From the NCBI GenBank assembly GCA_050015275.1, contig JBEKBS010000018.1, positions 1 through 57,532 of the forward strand: 57,532 bases of DNA, written 5' to 3'. Both the position numbers and the translations under genes were made by a program. Numbering within the stretch: position 1 is the first letter of the stretch; each line of letters starts with the position of its first letter. Of this stretch, positions 1-8,759 are shown one piece after another. Under the pieces are notes generated by a model. It saw only the letters and a program-made list of their open reading frames with translations, did not search any database and was not told where the DNA came from. The stretch is from DATKJS01 sp050015275. Lineage in GTDB: Bacteria > Acidobacteriota > Aminicenantia > Aminicenantales > Saccharicenantaceae.

Positions 1-411
1 CAGGCCGGCGTCGAGGGCGATGTCGTCGGCGTGCTTGGCCAGCTTGGGGGCGACGTCCTTGGCGATCTGTTGGAGCTGGTCGTTGGTGTTGGACGAGTTC
101 AGGTTGCTGAAAACGGCGCCGATCCTCTTGAGGAGGGCCCCGCTCCTGTCGAGCTCTTCGAGGGTGTTGGCGAAGGTCGGGGCCTCCCTGTTCTTCACGA
201 TGGCTTCGATCTCCGCCTTCTGCTCGGCGATCCCCTTGTCGAAGGCGGGCATGAAGTCCCCGGGGCTGATCCGGTCGAAGGGCGGGACGCCATACGGAGT
301 GGTGAATTCCGCGATCAGGGGGTTGAAAGCAGCGGCGGGTTCCACGGCCTTCTTAGCGCAGCCCGCGGCCGCAAAGAGAATGACGGTCAGGAGAAAAAGG
401 CTTTTTCGCAT
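1..411 (-). CDS. M3 family metallopeptidase lipoprotein, N-terminal part (cut by window edge)
   Basis: Only the first 137 codons are inside the window; the gene runs off the left edge with no stop. The start ATG has a good GGAGG ribosome site. The first 20 residues form a lipoprotein signal peptide ending in a lipobox with Cys at position 19 (AAAGC), so the enzyme should be anchored in the envelope. The next part (NPLIAEFTTPYGVPPFDRI, then SPGDFMPAFDKG) is the characteristic N-terminus of peptidyl-dipeptidase Dcp and related M3 zinc peptidases. The HExxH zinc site lies outside the window and could not be checked. The gene is divergent from the threonine synthase gene, with about 220 bases between them. 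Confidence 0.8.
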   Translation of the reverse strand, partial: MRKSLFLLTVILFAAAGCAKKAVEPAAAFNPLIAEFTTPYGVPPFDRISPGDFMPAFDKGIAEQKAEIEAIVKNREAPTFANTLEELDRSGALLKRIGAVFSNLNSSNTNDQLQQIAKDVAPKLAKHADDIALDAGL

Positions 412-634
412 CGGGGGTCCTCCTCGGAATGAAAAGGGAAGTGGTGCCGTGGGGCATCGCCGCGAACGTGTTCGCTCTCTGGGTCATCGCCGGAAGCGGC
501 CAATCTAACACAGGCCTCAGGCGAAAGTCAAAAAAACGCCCGTCGACTCCGATCCCCGAGTTGATTTTTCCTAAGCGAATGATCTAAGGTAGGATCTGCG
601 ATTCCATTCGTGAACCAAATCGCGGGACGGTCCG

Positions 635-1810
635 ATGAAAGATGCCAGCTTCCTCACCCACCTCGAATGCGGGCTTTGCGGCGCCGAGCTCGAGGCCGAC
701 CGGCTGTGGAACCTCTGCCCGAAGTGCGGGAAGCCCCTTCTCGCCCGCTACGATCTCCGGGCCGCCCGGGCCGAGCTTGACCGCTCGGCGATTTCCACCC
801 GGGAACCGAGCTTGTGGCGGTACCGCGAGCTGCTGCCCGTAAGAGACCTCCGGTACAAGCTTTGCCTGGGGGAAGGCTTCACGCCGCTCTTCCATGCTTG
901 GAGGCTGGGTCATGAAATAGGCTTCAAAGACCTCTACATCAAGGACGAGGGCCTGAATCCCACAGGCTCGTTCAAGGCCCGGGGTCTGGCCGTGGCCGTC
1001 TCCCGGGCCTGGGAGCTCGGCGTCAACGCGGTCTCCATCCCGACGGCCGGGAACGCCGGCTGCGCCATGAGCGCCTACGCCGCCCGGGCGGGGATGGAGG
1101 CGCATGTCTTCATGCCGGCGGACGTTCCCAAACCCTTCATCAACGAGTGCCGCGTCCTAGGCGCGACCGTGACCCTGATCGACGGGCTTATCACCGACTG
1201 CGGGAAGGCGGCCAGGGAAGGCGTCGAGAAATACGGCCGCTTCGACGTTTCGACCCTCAAGGAGCCCTATCGGATCGAAGGCAAGAAAACCATGGGCTAC
1301 GAGCTGGCCGAGCAGATGGGCTGGGCCCTGCCCGATGTCATCATCTACCCGACGGGCGGCGGGACGGGCCTCGTCGGGATGTGGAAGGCCTTCGGCGAGA
1401 TGGAAAGGCTCGGTTGGATCGGTCCCAAGCGGCCGCGGATGGTGACCGTCCAGTCCGACGGCTGCGCCCCCATGGTCAAAGCCTTCCGCGAGGGGAAAGA
1501 GTTCGCGGAGCCGTGGCCCAACGCCCGGACGATCGCGGACGGCATGCGCGTCCCGGCCGCGGTCGGGGATTTCCTCATCCTCAGGGCCCTCCGGGAAAGC
1601 CGGGGAACGGCCGTCGCCGTATCCGACGGCGAGATCATCAAGGCGACGTATCTCATGGGCAAGACGCAGGGGATCTGGGCCGCGCCCGAAGGCGGGGCCA
1701 CGCTGGCCGCCTTCCAAGAGCTGCGGCAAGAAGGCTGGATCGAGGCCGGCGAAACGGTCGTTCTCTTCAACACCGGCAACGGCGCAAAGTACTCCCACAT
1801 CTGGGATTGA
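635..1810 (+). CDS. thrC: Threonine synthase, PLP-dependent, with N-terminal zinc ribbon
   Basis: A 391-residue fold-type II PLP enzyme. It converts O-phosphohomoserine to threonine in the cytoplasm, the last step of threonine synthesis. The N-terminus carries a zinc ribbon (Cys12, Cys15, Cys28, Cys31) typical of this threonine synthase subgroup. The PLP lysine is Lys114 in NPTGSFKARG, and the phosphate-binding loop is the glycine run at 241-245 (PTGGGTG). Length is normal for the family. The ribosome site before the chosen ATG is weak; a TTGATT/TAAGGT pair near 561-590 may be the promoter. It stands alone with no other threonine gene nearby. A related role (cysteate or diaminopropionate-type synthase) cannot be fully excluded from sequence alone. 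Confidence 0.85.
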   Translation: MKDASFLTHLECGLCGAELEADRLWNLCPKCGKPLLARYDLRAARAELDRSAISTREPSLWRYRELLPVRDLRYKLCLGEGFTPLFHAWRLGHEIGFKDLYIKDEGLNPTGSFKARGLAVAVSRAWELGVNAVSIPTAGNAGCAMSAYAARAGMEAHVFMPADVPKPFINECRVLGATVTLIDGLITDCGKAAREGVEKYGRFDVSTLKEPYRIEGKKTMGYELAEQMGWALPDVIIYPTGGGTGLVGMWKAFGEMERLGWIGPKRPRMVTVQSDGCAPMVKAFREGKEFAEPWPNARTIADGMRVPAAVGDFLILRALRESRGTAVAVSDGEIIKATYLMGKTQGIWAAPEGGATLAAFQELRQEGWIEAGETVVLFNTGNGAKYSHIWD

Positions 1811-1861
1811 GCACCTGTCTTCACCGCGTTCTCGGGTCTCGGCATACGAGTCGGGGGGGGC

Positions 1862-1891
1862 TTGCGCCCGGTCTCCGGATGAAAGTACATT
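1862..1891 (+). promoter_or_regulatory. Possible sigma-70 promoter of the GH9 gene
   Basis: TTGCGC at 1862-1867 and TACATT at 1886-1891, 18 bases apart, ending 37 bases before the GH9 start. The match is moderate. Confidence 0.35.
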
Positions 1892-1928
1892 AATCCTGTC
1901 ATCCCCATCCGAGAGGGAGGAAAAAACA

Positions 1929-3779
1929 ATGATGAGAAGGAAGAACTTTCTGCTGGCGGGCCTCGCCTTTCTTCTGGTGTCCCAGACGGTCTTTGCCCGG
2001 GAGGCGAAGATCCTGGCCAACCACGTCGGCTATGAAGCGGCCGGACCTAAGCTGGCCGTCATCCTGGGTCATCCGGGGGATGCGTTCACCCGGTTCGCCG
2101 TCCTCGAGGCCGGGTCCGGGAAGGAAGTCCTCTTGGGGGTCCCCTCGCATGCCGGCCCCGTCCAAAAATGGAAGGGCTGGGATTTCTGGACGATCGACTG
2201 GAGCGCCGTCAGCCAGGAGGGATCGTACATCATCGAATGCGCCTCGCCGAAGGGCACGGTCCGCTCCCACCCCGTCACCGTCCAGAAGAACGTCCTGGAG
2301 AGGAACACCCTGTCCGACGTCATCTATTATTTTAAAGGACAGCGATCGTCGGGCCTGTGGGACAAGGCCGACCGCAAAATGAGGTTCGAGGGCAGAGAGG
2401 GGATCGTCGACGTCCACGGCGGCTGGTTCGACGCGACCGGCGATTACGGCAAGCACCTGTCCCACCTCTCCTTCTCCACCTACTTCAACCCCCAGCAGAT
2501 CCCGCTCGCCGCGTGGAGCCTGTTCAAGTCCTTGAGGGAGCTCGAACGGCGGAACGGGCCCTATTTCAAGCAGTACCAGAAAAGGCTCCTCGACGAGGCC
2601 CTGTTCGGGGCCGACTACTTGGTCCGGATCAAGGACCCGGGCGGGTCCTTCTATATTTCGGTATCGGGCCGGGGGCCGGAAAAGAAGCCCGAGGACCGCC
2701 TGATCGCGCCCAAGGCGGAGCGGCACATCATCCTGACCCCGGAAACCAAGGATAAGCTCCGCGACTACGGCAAGGAGAAGATCCAGGGAGACGCGGCCTA
2801 TGAGGCGGCCTACAGGGAAGGCGCCGGGCTCTCGATCGCCGCCCTGGCCATGGCCTCGGCCGCCCCGGGCTCGGGGGATTTTGCCAACGCCGATTACCTC
2901 AAGGCCGCCGAGGACGCTTTCGCCTTCCTCGAAAGAAACAACCTTCGTTTCACGAACAACGGCAGGGAGAACATCCTCGACGATTATTGCGCCCTGGCCG
3001 CGGCGACCGAGCTCTATCGCGCGACAAAGAACCCCCAATACAAGGCGGCCGCGGACAAGCGGGCGTCGAGCCTGATGGGCAGGTTGACCTCGAACGGGCG
3101 CTACGAGGACTACTGGCGGGCCGACGACGGCGACCGGCCCTTCTTCCATCCCGTGGACGCCGGAATGCCGGTCGCCAGCCTGCTCGATTATTTCGAGATC
3201 GCCGATGCTGTGGCCCGGGCCCGGGTCCTCGACGCCGTCAAGAGATCGCTCGCCTTCGAGCTCGCCGTGACCGGGGAAGTGACGAACCCGTTCGGCTACA
3301 GCCGGCAGCTCGTCCAGACCAAGAGCGGGGCGCGCCGGACGAGCTTCTTCTTCCCCCACGACACCGAAACCGCGCCCTGGTGGCAGGGCGAGAACGCCAG
3401 GTTGGGCTCGATGGCCGCGGCGGCCCGCCTGGCCGTCCGGTATTTCGGGCAGGACAAGGGATTCCAGGCCAAGCTCGCGGCCTTCGGCCGGAACCAGCTG
3501 GACTGGATCCTGGGCCTGAACCCTTTCGACGCCTGCATGCTTCACGGCAAGGGCCGGAACAACATCCCCTACATGTTTTTCGATTCCTATGAATATACCA
3601 ATGCCCCGGGCGGGATCCCGAACGGCATCACGGCCGGCTATACGGACGAGGACGACATCGACTTCGGGCTGCACTACGCCGTGACCGGCAAGGACGACGA
3701 CTGGAGATGGGCGGAGGAATGGTTGCCCCACGCCGCCTGGTATCTCTACGCGGTCGCCCTTGGGGAGCAGGAAAAGTGA
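1929..3779 (+). CDS. Exported glycoside hydrolase family 9 (endoglucanase-like)
   Basis: 616 residues. A Sec signal peptide covers residues 1-23. It is followed by an immunoglobulin-like CelD-type N-terminal domain (about 27-120) and then a GH9 (alpha/alpha)6 catalytic domain. The GH9 signature GGWFDATGDYGKH supplies the paired aspartates Asp168 and Asp172. The C-terminal NAPGGIPNGITAGYTDEDD segment holds the likely acid Glu574. GH9 enzymes cut beta-1,4-glucans; some members act on other beta-glucosides, so the exact substrate is open. A GAGGGAGG ribosome site precedes the ATG. There is no dockerin or binding module. It probably works in the periplasm or outside the cell, beside two envelope protein genes downstream. 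Confidence 0.88.
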   Translation: MMRRKNFLLAGLAFLLVSQTVFAREAKILANHVGYEAAGPKLAVILGHPGDAFTRFAVLEAGSGKEVLLGVPSHAGPVQKWKGWDFWTIDWSAVSQEGSYIIECASPKGTVRSHPVTVQKNVLERNTLSDVIYYFKGQRSSGLWDKADRKMRFEGREGIVDVHGGWFDATGDYGKHLSHLSFSTYFNPQQIPLAAWSLFKSLRELERRNGPYFKQYQKRLLDEALFGADYLVRIKDPGGSFYISVSGRGPEKKPEDRLIAPKAERHIILTPETKDKLRDYGKEKIQGDAAYEAAYREGAGLSIAALAMASAAPGSGDFANADYLKAAEDAFAFLERNNLRFTNNGRENILDDYCALAAATELYRATKNPQYKAAADKRASSLMGRLTSNGRYEDYWRADDGDRPFFHPVDAGMPVASLLDYFEIADAVARARVLDAVKRSLAFELAVTGEVTNPFGYSRQLVQTKSGARRTSFFFPHDTETAPWWQGENARLGSMAAAARLAVRYFGQDKGFQAKLAAFGRNQLDWILGLNPFDACMLHGKGRNNIPYMFFDSYEYTNAPGGIPNGITAGYTDEDDIDFGLHYAVTGKDDDWRWAEEWLPHAAWYLYAVALGEQEK

Positions 3780-3960
3780 GGGCGGCCTGTCTCTCCGCTT
3801 CCTGCCCGGGATCGTTCCCGGTCTCGCGGAGGACGCTTGACATCCTGCGGGAAGGTGATATCCTTTTTACCCGACCCAATGAACGTGAAGGGACCCAGGG
3901 CGTGAGGGAAGCCTGCCGCAGAAGAGAACGCCCTGAGGAGCCCGAACAGGGAGGTCGAAG

Positions 3961-4743
3961 ATGAATCATAAGCGGGTCCAAATTCTGGCCGGCCTTCTGG
4001 GTTTTCTCCTGGCGGCCGGCGGGTCAGGCTTCGGCGGCGACGTCATGTTCGGCGTGCACGGCGGCCTGACCATCCCGAATATCAGGGGGGACCAATCCAA
4101 CATTTTCACGCAGGGGTTCGGATCGCGCCAGGGACCGTTTTTCGGAGTTTCCCTCGAAACCGGGCTGACATCCCATCTGTCCTTGGTCGCAGAGGTCAAC
4201 TACACGTCCCAGGGCGGGCTGCGGAAGGGCCTCCAGCCCATCACGATGGACCTTCCTGGCGGTTTGCCCCTCCCTCCGGACACGATCCTTTACGCCAATT
4301 TTCGCAACGAGACCGTCCTGGACTATCTCGAAGTGCCGATCATGGCGCGGGTGACCTTTGGCCACAAGCTCCGCTTCTTCCTCAACGCCGGGCCTTACAT
4401 CGGGATCCTCCTCCGGGCCAGGGCCCTCACCGAGGGCACGAGCGCCATCTATATGGATGCGGCCGGGACCATGCCGATCATCATCCCCCCCGACACAAAC
4501 CCTCTGGTCGTTGACCTCGGCGCCAATACCAACGTCAAGGACAGCCTCAAGAGCGTCAACATCGGCCTGATCGGAGGGGGGGGCTTGATGTATCCACTCG
4601 GGCCAGGCGAACTCATCCTCGAAGCCCATTTCCAGCTGGGCCTGAGCACCATTCAGCAAGACGTCGCGACGAGCGGGAAAAGCCAGACGGGCGCCGTCGT
4701 GATTTCCCTCGGATATTCGTTGCCTCTCGCCAAGAAGAATTAG
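3961..4743 (+). CDS. Outer-membrane beta-barrel protein (PorT/OmpA-barrel-like)
   Basis: 260 residues with a signal peptide (1-24) and alternating amphipathic strands rich in Gly and aromatic residues. It has the usual order of a small eight-stranded outer-membrane barrel: GVHGGLTIPN, then GVSLETGL, LSLVAEVNY, FFLNAGPYIGI, and a final strand ending AVVISLGYSLPL. This resembles the 'outer membrane protein beta-barrel' families used by porin-like and PorT-like proteins. There is no enzyme motif and the role is unknown. A GGGAGG ribosome site supports the start. Only 25 bases separate it from the next gene, so the two are probably co-transcribed. Confidence 0.7.
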   Translation: MNHKRVQILAGLLGFLLAAGGSGFGGDVMFGVHGGLTIPNIRGDQSNIFTQGFGSRQGPFFGVSLETGLTSHLSLVAEVNYTSQGGLRKGLQPITMDLPGGLPLPPDTILYANFRNETVLDYLEVPIMARVTFGHKLRFFLNAGPYIGILLRARALTEGTSAIYMDAAGTMPIIIPPDTNPLVVDLGANTNVKDSLKSVNIGLIGGGGLMYPLGPGELILEAHFQLGLSTIQQDVATSGKSQTGAVVISLGYSLPLAKKN

Positions 4744-4768
4744 CTCCAGGGCCATCTCGAGCCTTCGA

Positions 4769-6424
4769 ATGGACAAACGGGCCGGCCCTTCCGCAAGAAG
4801 GTTCATCCTGGGATGGGTCCTGACCTCCCTCATTCTGGCTCCCATCCTCGCCGCCGAGTCGCCCGCCCCGTCGAAGGAGAGTCCCGCGACGGTCCGGCGA
4901 GAAACGGCTCAGCCCTCAGGGCAGGAGGTCCGGCACCGCCCGAAGACATGGAGGGCCCTGATCGAAGAGGGCGTCCTCCTGAGCGCCTCGACGATCGATT
5001 ACTGGGGGGCGTACAATAAATTCACCGTCGACTGGCAATTCACCTGGAAGACCTTCGGCCGGAAATTCTTCACCGATGAGTCGCCCATGTTGGACAGCAA
5101 CGCTTTCTTTTTCAACTGGGAGCACGGCTTCTCGGGTGCCGGCTATTACAATATGGCACGGACCAACGGCCTGAATAGCAGGGTGTCCACCCTTTTTTCT
5201 TTAGGGAGTTCTTTTATATGGGAAACCTTTAGTGAGTGGCGCGAGCTGATCTCCATCAACGACATGATGTTCACCTCCTTCGGGGGACCGGCCATCGGTG
5301 AGCCCGTGTTTCAGATCAGCTCATACTTTAGCCACCGGAAAGGGATCATCAACCAGGCGGCCGCCTTTGTCTTCGATCCCTTCCTTGCCGTCAACAACTG
5401 GTTTGACCGCGGCAGCGGACCAGACTGGAACAGCGGTCCGGACGCCGGCTGGCACCGCTACAGCGTTTATGCCGGGTTGAAGGAGGACCTCGTCTCGCCG
5501 GTGGGGACCACCGCGGTGGATCACTCCGGCAGCGCCTACCGTCAGTTTAGCTTCGGGTTGGACACGGAAACGGACGCAGTTCCCGGCTACGGCCAGCCGC
5601 AAACAGGACGACAATCTCTGTCCGAGACCCTTACCAGCCGTTTTTTTCTGGATATGAGCTTCGGTTCTGTAGGCATGGAAGAATTTCAGATCCGCACATC
5701 GGCCGTCCTCTTCGGGATGAACTGGCAGTCGGTGAGCCGGGACCAGGACGGAACACTGCGCGGCAGCAATATTTCCCTGGGATATGGCACGGCCTATGAA
5801 TTGTTCAAGAAGCGGGCGGTGGCTTGGTATGACGGCACCAACGAGGTTGAGAGCGGAGGTCAGGCCACGGTCGGGGACGCGCGGTTCGATCGGCCGACGC
5901 CGACCCAATTCACCGACAAACTCTGTGTGATCAGCCCGGTGGGGGCGGTGCTCGTGATCAGCCGTTTCGGGCCACGGCTCCATGTGCGCTGGACATCCGG
6001 CGTTTACGGCGATTTCGCCATGGTCAACGCCCTGGCCTACAATACGTTCACCGAGAACCACGATACGACCGGCGAAAAGACGACTCTCCTCAACTGGGGA
6101 TATTATTACGCGCTGGGAATGACGACGGCGTCCGACGTGGCCGTGGACTGGCGCCAATGGCGATTCCAAGCGGCAGGGAGCTACCAGTGGTATGATTCGA
6201 TCCAGGGCCTGGACCGCTATCAGTACATGGGACTGATCACGAACGATTTCAAGATAAGCGACACCCGGCTGATATGCCGCTTCAAGCTGGCCTACCGGCT
6301 GCGCGGCATGCCCGTTGAACTGGCCCTTGCGGCTGAAGGCATTGACCGCCATGGCCGGATCCTGGACGTCCGCGATCACTACTGGGAAACCAGGGCCTTC
6401 TACCAGATCGGGCTGGTCTTCTGA
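4769..6424 (+). CDS. DUF3943 family envelope protein
   Basis: 551 residues, with a signal peptide at about 10-29 followed by a Pro/Ser/Glu-rich linker. Residues 95-200 match the DUF3943 pattern: a NWEHGFSGAGYYNMARTNG block, then SSFIWETFSEW and INDMMFTSFGGPAIGE. The rest is made of alternating strands, and the last residues (TRAFYQIGLVF) end in an aromatic residue as outer-membrane barrels do. Function is unknown; members are predicted outer-membrane or periplasmic proteins of Gram-negative bacteria. It follows the small barrel gene closely. I see no good ribosome site before this ATG, so translation may be coupled to the upstream gene. Confidence 0.72.
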   Translation: MDKRAGPSARRFILGWVLTSLILAPILAAESPAPSKESPATVRRETAQPSGQEVRHRPKTWRALIEEGVLLSASTIDYWGAYNKFTVDWQFTWKTFGRKFFTDESPMLDSNAFFFNWEHGFSGAGYYNMARTNGLNSRVSTLFSLGSSFIWETFSEWRELISINDMMFTSFGGPAIGEPVFQISSYFSHRKGIINQAAAFVFDPFLAVNNWFDRGSGPDWNSGPDAGWHRYSVYAGLKEDLVSPVGTTAVDHSGSAYRQFSFGLDTETDAVPGYGQPQTGRQSLSETLTSRFFLDMSFGSVGMEEFQIRTSAVLFGMNWQSVSRDQDGTLRGSNISLGYGTAYELFKKRAVAWYDGTNEVESGGQATVGDARFDRPTPTQFTDKLCVISPVGAVLVISRFGPRLHVRWTSGVYGDFAMVNALAYNTFTENHDTTGEKTTLLNWGYYYALGMTTASDVAVDWRQWRFQAAGSYQWYDSIQGLDRYQYMGLITNDFKISDTRLICRFKLAYRLRGMPVELALAAEGIDRHGRILDVRDHYWETRAFYQIGLVF

Positions 6425-6455
6425 CCCCTGCGCGGCAGGCCTCATCATCCACCGT

Positions 6456-6485
6456 TTGAACGGGAAGCCGCATTCGTGCTATAAG
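6456..6485 (+). promoter_or_regulatory. Sigma-70-like promoter of the ABC-2 exporter operon
   Basis: TTGAAC at 6456-6461 and TATAAG at 6480-6485 with an 18-base spacer. The ATPase start codon lies 22 bases beyond the -10, with AAGGAGG between. Confidence 0.5.
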
Positions 6486-6507
6486 ATACGGCGACAAGGA
6501 GGCCGGA

Positions 6508-7230
6508 ATGACCACAGTTCTGAAGGTCGAAGGACTCAAGAAATCCTACGGAACGAAAGAGGCCCTCAAAGGGATCGATTTCGAGGTCCAGGAGGGGGAG
6601 ATCTTCGCCCTCATCGGTCCGAACGGCGCGGGAAAGACGACGACTCTCCGGATCGTCTCGACGCTCCTCTCTCCCTCGGGCGGGAAGGTGACGTTCCTCA
6701 ATCACGACCTGAAAAAGGAGCCCGAAAAGATCAGGGAGAATATCAGCTACCTGCCGGAAGAGGCCGGGGCCTACCGGAACCTCAAGGGGACGGACTATCT
6801 CAAGTTCATGGCCAACTTCTATACGGACACGCGCGAGAAGGCCGAGGAAACTGTCCGGAGGGGCGTGGGCATCGCCGACCTGGGAATCGCCCTGAACGAC
6901 AAGGTCGGGACCTACAGCAAGGGCATGGTCCGCAAGCTCCTCCTGGCCCGGGCCCTGATGACGAGGCCCAAGATGGCCATCCTGGACGAGCCGACGTCGG
7001 GCCTCGACGTCATCAACTCGCTCGAGGTCCGGGAGATCATCAAGAGATTCGCCAAGGAAGGGATCTCGGTGCTGCTGTCCTCCCACAACATGCTCGAGAT
7101 CGAATTCCTGTCCGACCGGGTGGCCCTCGTCGACAACGGCCGCATCCTCGACGCCGGGACGTCCCAAAGCCTCAAGGATAAATATCAGGCGCCGAACCTC
7201 GAGGTCGTCTTCAGGAGTGCCCTCAGATGA
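6508..7230 (+). CDS. ABC-2 type exporter, ATP-binding subunit (NatA-like)
   Basis: 240 residues, the usual length for a stand-alone ABC ATPase of the NatA/CcmA/DRA group. It shows Walker A GPNGAGKT at 37-44, the signature motif as YSKGM, Walker B with LDEPTSGLD, and the switch histidine in LLSSHNM. It has an AAGGAGG ribosome site. Its stop overlaps the start of the permease gene by four bases (ATGA), so the two are translationally coupled and form one exporter. Substrate cannot be read from the sequence; Na+ or drug efflux are the known roles of related pairs. Confidence 0.9.
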   Translation: MTTVLKVEGLKKSYGTKEALKGIDFEVQEGEIFALIGPNGAGKTTTLRIVSTLLSPSGGKVTFLNHDLKKEPEKIRENISYLPEEAGAYRNLKGTDYLKFMANFYTDTREKAEETVRRGVGIADLGIALNDKVGTYSKGMVRKLLLARALMTRPKMAILDEPTSGLDVINSLEVREIIKRFAKEGISVLLSSHNMLEIEFLSDRVALVDNGRILDAGTSQSLKDKYQAPNLEVVFRSALR

Positions 7231-8510
7231 AAAAATTCACCAACCTCCTCCTCAAGGAGATCAAGGAGCTCGTCAACAAGCAGCTCATCATCTCCCTGGT
7301 CATGATGATGGCCATCTTTTATTTCGTCGGAGACCTGGCCAAGACGGAGATGAAAAAGGCCGCGGCCATGCAGAAAATCTCGGTCATGGATCTAGACCAG
7401 TCCGAGCTCTCGCGGGGACTCACGGCCAGCCTCAAGACGGCCAATTTCGAGATCGAATGGAGCCAGGGAAAAGATCCGGAGGCCGCCGTCCGGGCGGCCA
7501 AGAAAAGCGATACGTACCTCCTCATGGTCATCCCGCAAGGTTTCGGGGAGTCCGTGGCCAATCTCAAGCCGGAGCAAATTACCACCTACACGTTCCTGCG
7601 GAGCTTTTCGGTCGGCGGCATCAGGAAATCCGAGATCCTCAGGGCGGTCATCACGGCGACCAACAATTATCTTTCCAACGACATCCTCAGGAAGAAGATC
7701 CCCGACGTCCCGCCGGACATCCTCAAGAGCCCCATAAAGAGCAAAGATTACGTTATTGTCAAGGACAGGATGGCCGAAGGCTCGGCCTCGGCGATCTCGG
7801 GATTCGTCTATTCCCAGTCCATCCTCATCCCGATCATCCTCTTCATGATCATCATGTACTCCGCGCAGATGGTCATCTCGGCCGTCGCCATGGAAAAGCA
7901 GAACAAGACGCTCGAAACCCTGCTGACGGTCCCGATCCCGCGGATGTCCATCGTGACGACCAAGATGCTCGCGGCCGGCCTGGTGGGTCTCTTGTCGGCG
8001 GCCATCTACATGATCGGCATGAAGTCGTTCATGGGCGGAATGACGGGGGGGATCAGCGCGGGCGCCTCCATGAGCGGGGTGATCAAGCAACTCGGGCTGA
8101 CCCTGACGGGCAAGGGTTATGTGCTGCTCGGGATCGCCCTGTTCTTCGCCATTCTCTGCGGCCTGGCAATGGCCATGATCCTCGGCGTTCTGGCCGAGGA
8201 TTTCCGGAGCGCCCAGACCCTCATCCTCCCCCTCATGCTGATGATCCTCATCCCCTATCTCCTCTCCTTCTTCGCGGATGTCAACTCCCTGCCTCTGCCG
8301 GTCAAACTGCTGATCCTGGCCATCCCGTTCTCCCATCCTTTCCTGGCCACGCCGAACATCATGCTGGGCCATTATTCGGCGGTCCTCTACGGGATCCTCT
8401 ATATGGCCGTCGTCTTTTTCATTCTCGTCGCCATCGCGGCCAGGATCTTTTCCACGGACCGGGTCCTGACCATGAAGCTCCGGTGGGGGAAAAAGAAGGT
8501 CGTCCTTTAA
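7227..8510 (+). CDS. ABC-2 type exporter, permease subunit (NatB-like)
   Basis: 427 residues. One membrane helix lies near the N-terminus (about 20-36), then a large extracytoplasmic region of about 150 residues, then five to six helices in the C-terminal half (starting near SILIPIILFMIIMYSAQMV). This is the ABC2_membrane_3 layout seen in NatB. The motif AMEKQNKTLETLLTVPIPR is the family's typical cytoplasmic loop after the second helix. It partners the overlapping upstream ATPase. The extracytoplasmic domain, rather than the helices, probably sets what it handles. Substrate unknown. Confidence 0.87.
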   Translation: MKKFTNLLLKEIKELVNKQLIISLVMMMAIFYFVGDLAKTEMKKAAAMQKISVMDLDQSELSRGLTASLKTANFEIEWSQGKDPEAAVRAAKKSDTYLLMVIPQGFGESVANLKPEQITTYTFLRSFSVGGIRKSEILRAVITATNNYLSNDILRKKIPDVPPDILKSPIKSKDYVIVKDRMAEGSASAISGFVYSQSILIPIILFMIIMYSAQMVISAVAMEKQNKTLETLLTVPIPRMSIVTTKMLAAGLVGLLSAAIYMIGMKSFMGGMTGGISAGASMSGVIKQLGLTLTGKGYVLLGIALFFAILCGLAMAMILGVLAEDFRSAQTLILPLMLMILIPYLLSFFADVNSLPLPVKLLILAIPFSHPFLATPNIMLGHYSAVLYGILYMAVVFFILVAIAARIFSTDRVLTMKLRWGKKKVVL

Positions 8511-8527
8511 AAAGGGCGCCCGGCAGG

Positions 8528-8568
8528 CTTAAATCTCCTTTTCTGGCCCTGAAAATCGGGGGTTTAAG
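8528..8568. other. Long imperfect stem downstream of the ABC-2 operon
   Basis: Bases 8528-8538 can pair with 8558-8568 in an 11-base stem that includes GU pairs, around a 19-base loop. No T run follows on the + strand, so it is not a classical terminator; it may be an mRNA 3' end structure. Confidence 0.35.
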
Positions 8569-8619
8569 ACCCTTCTGGGACCACTTTCTCTAACTATTAT
8601 ATTTTATTTCAATGAGTTA

Positions 8620-8728
8620 GTGAGGCCCGTCCCCGAAAAACGGGCCAGGCTCAGGCCCCCGGCAACATCATCCTCCGAATCACCCCTAAAGGTGATTTAC
8701 TCCGGCCGCCTCACCTGCGAAAATCACC
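8620..8728 (+). promoter_or_regulatory. Structured leader with mutually exclusive stems, upstream of the PilZ gene
   Basis: Four pairings are visible. P1: GTGAGGC 8620-8626 with GCCTCAC 8708-8714. P2: GGCCCGT 8624-8630 with ACGGGCC 8640-8646; it shares 8624-8626 with P1, so the two compete. P3: AATCACC 8678-8684 with GGTGATT 8691-8697. P4: GGTGATTT 8691-8698 with AAATCACC 8721-8728; it competes with P3 for the same strand. The region ends 31 bases before the ATG. I could not match it to a riboswitch consensus I know, including c-di-GMP-I. An AT-rich stretch at 8590-8612, flanked by CTAACT/AGTTAG, may hold the promoter. Confidence 0.5.
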
Positions 8729-8759
8729 CCCTGAAGCCAATAGCCTTGGGAGAGCGCTC

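Noticed and set aside
8511..8759. Known riboswitch classes (SAM, TPP, cobalamin, c-di-GMP, ZTP) in the PilZ leader
   Set aside because: A CCCGGCAAC string recalls SAM-I, but the other conserved SAM-I elements are missing and none of the remaining class signatures could be matched by eye.
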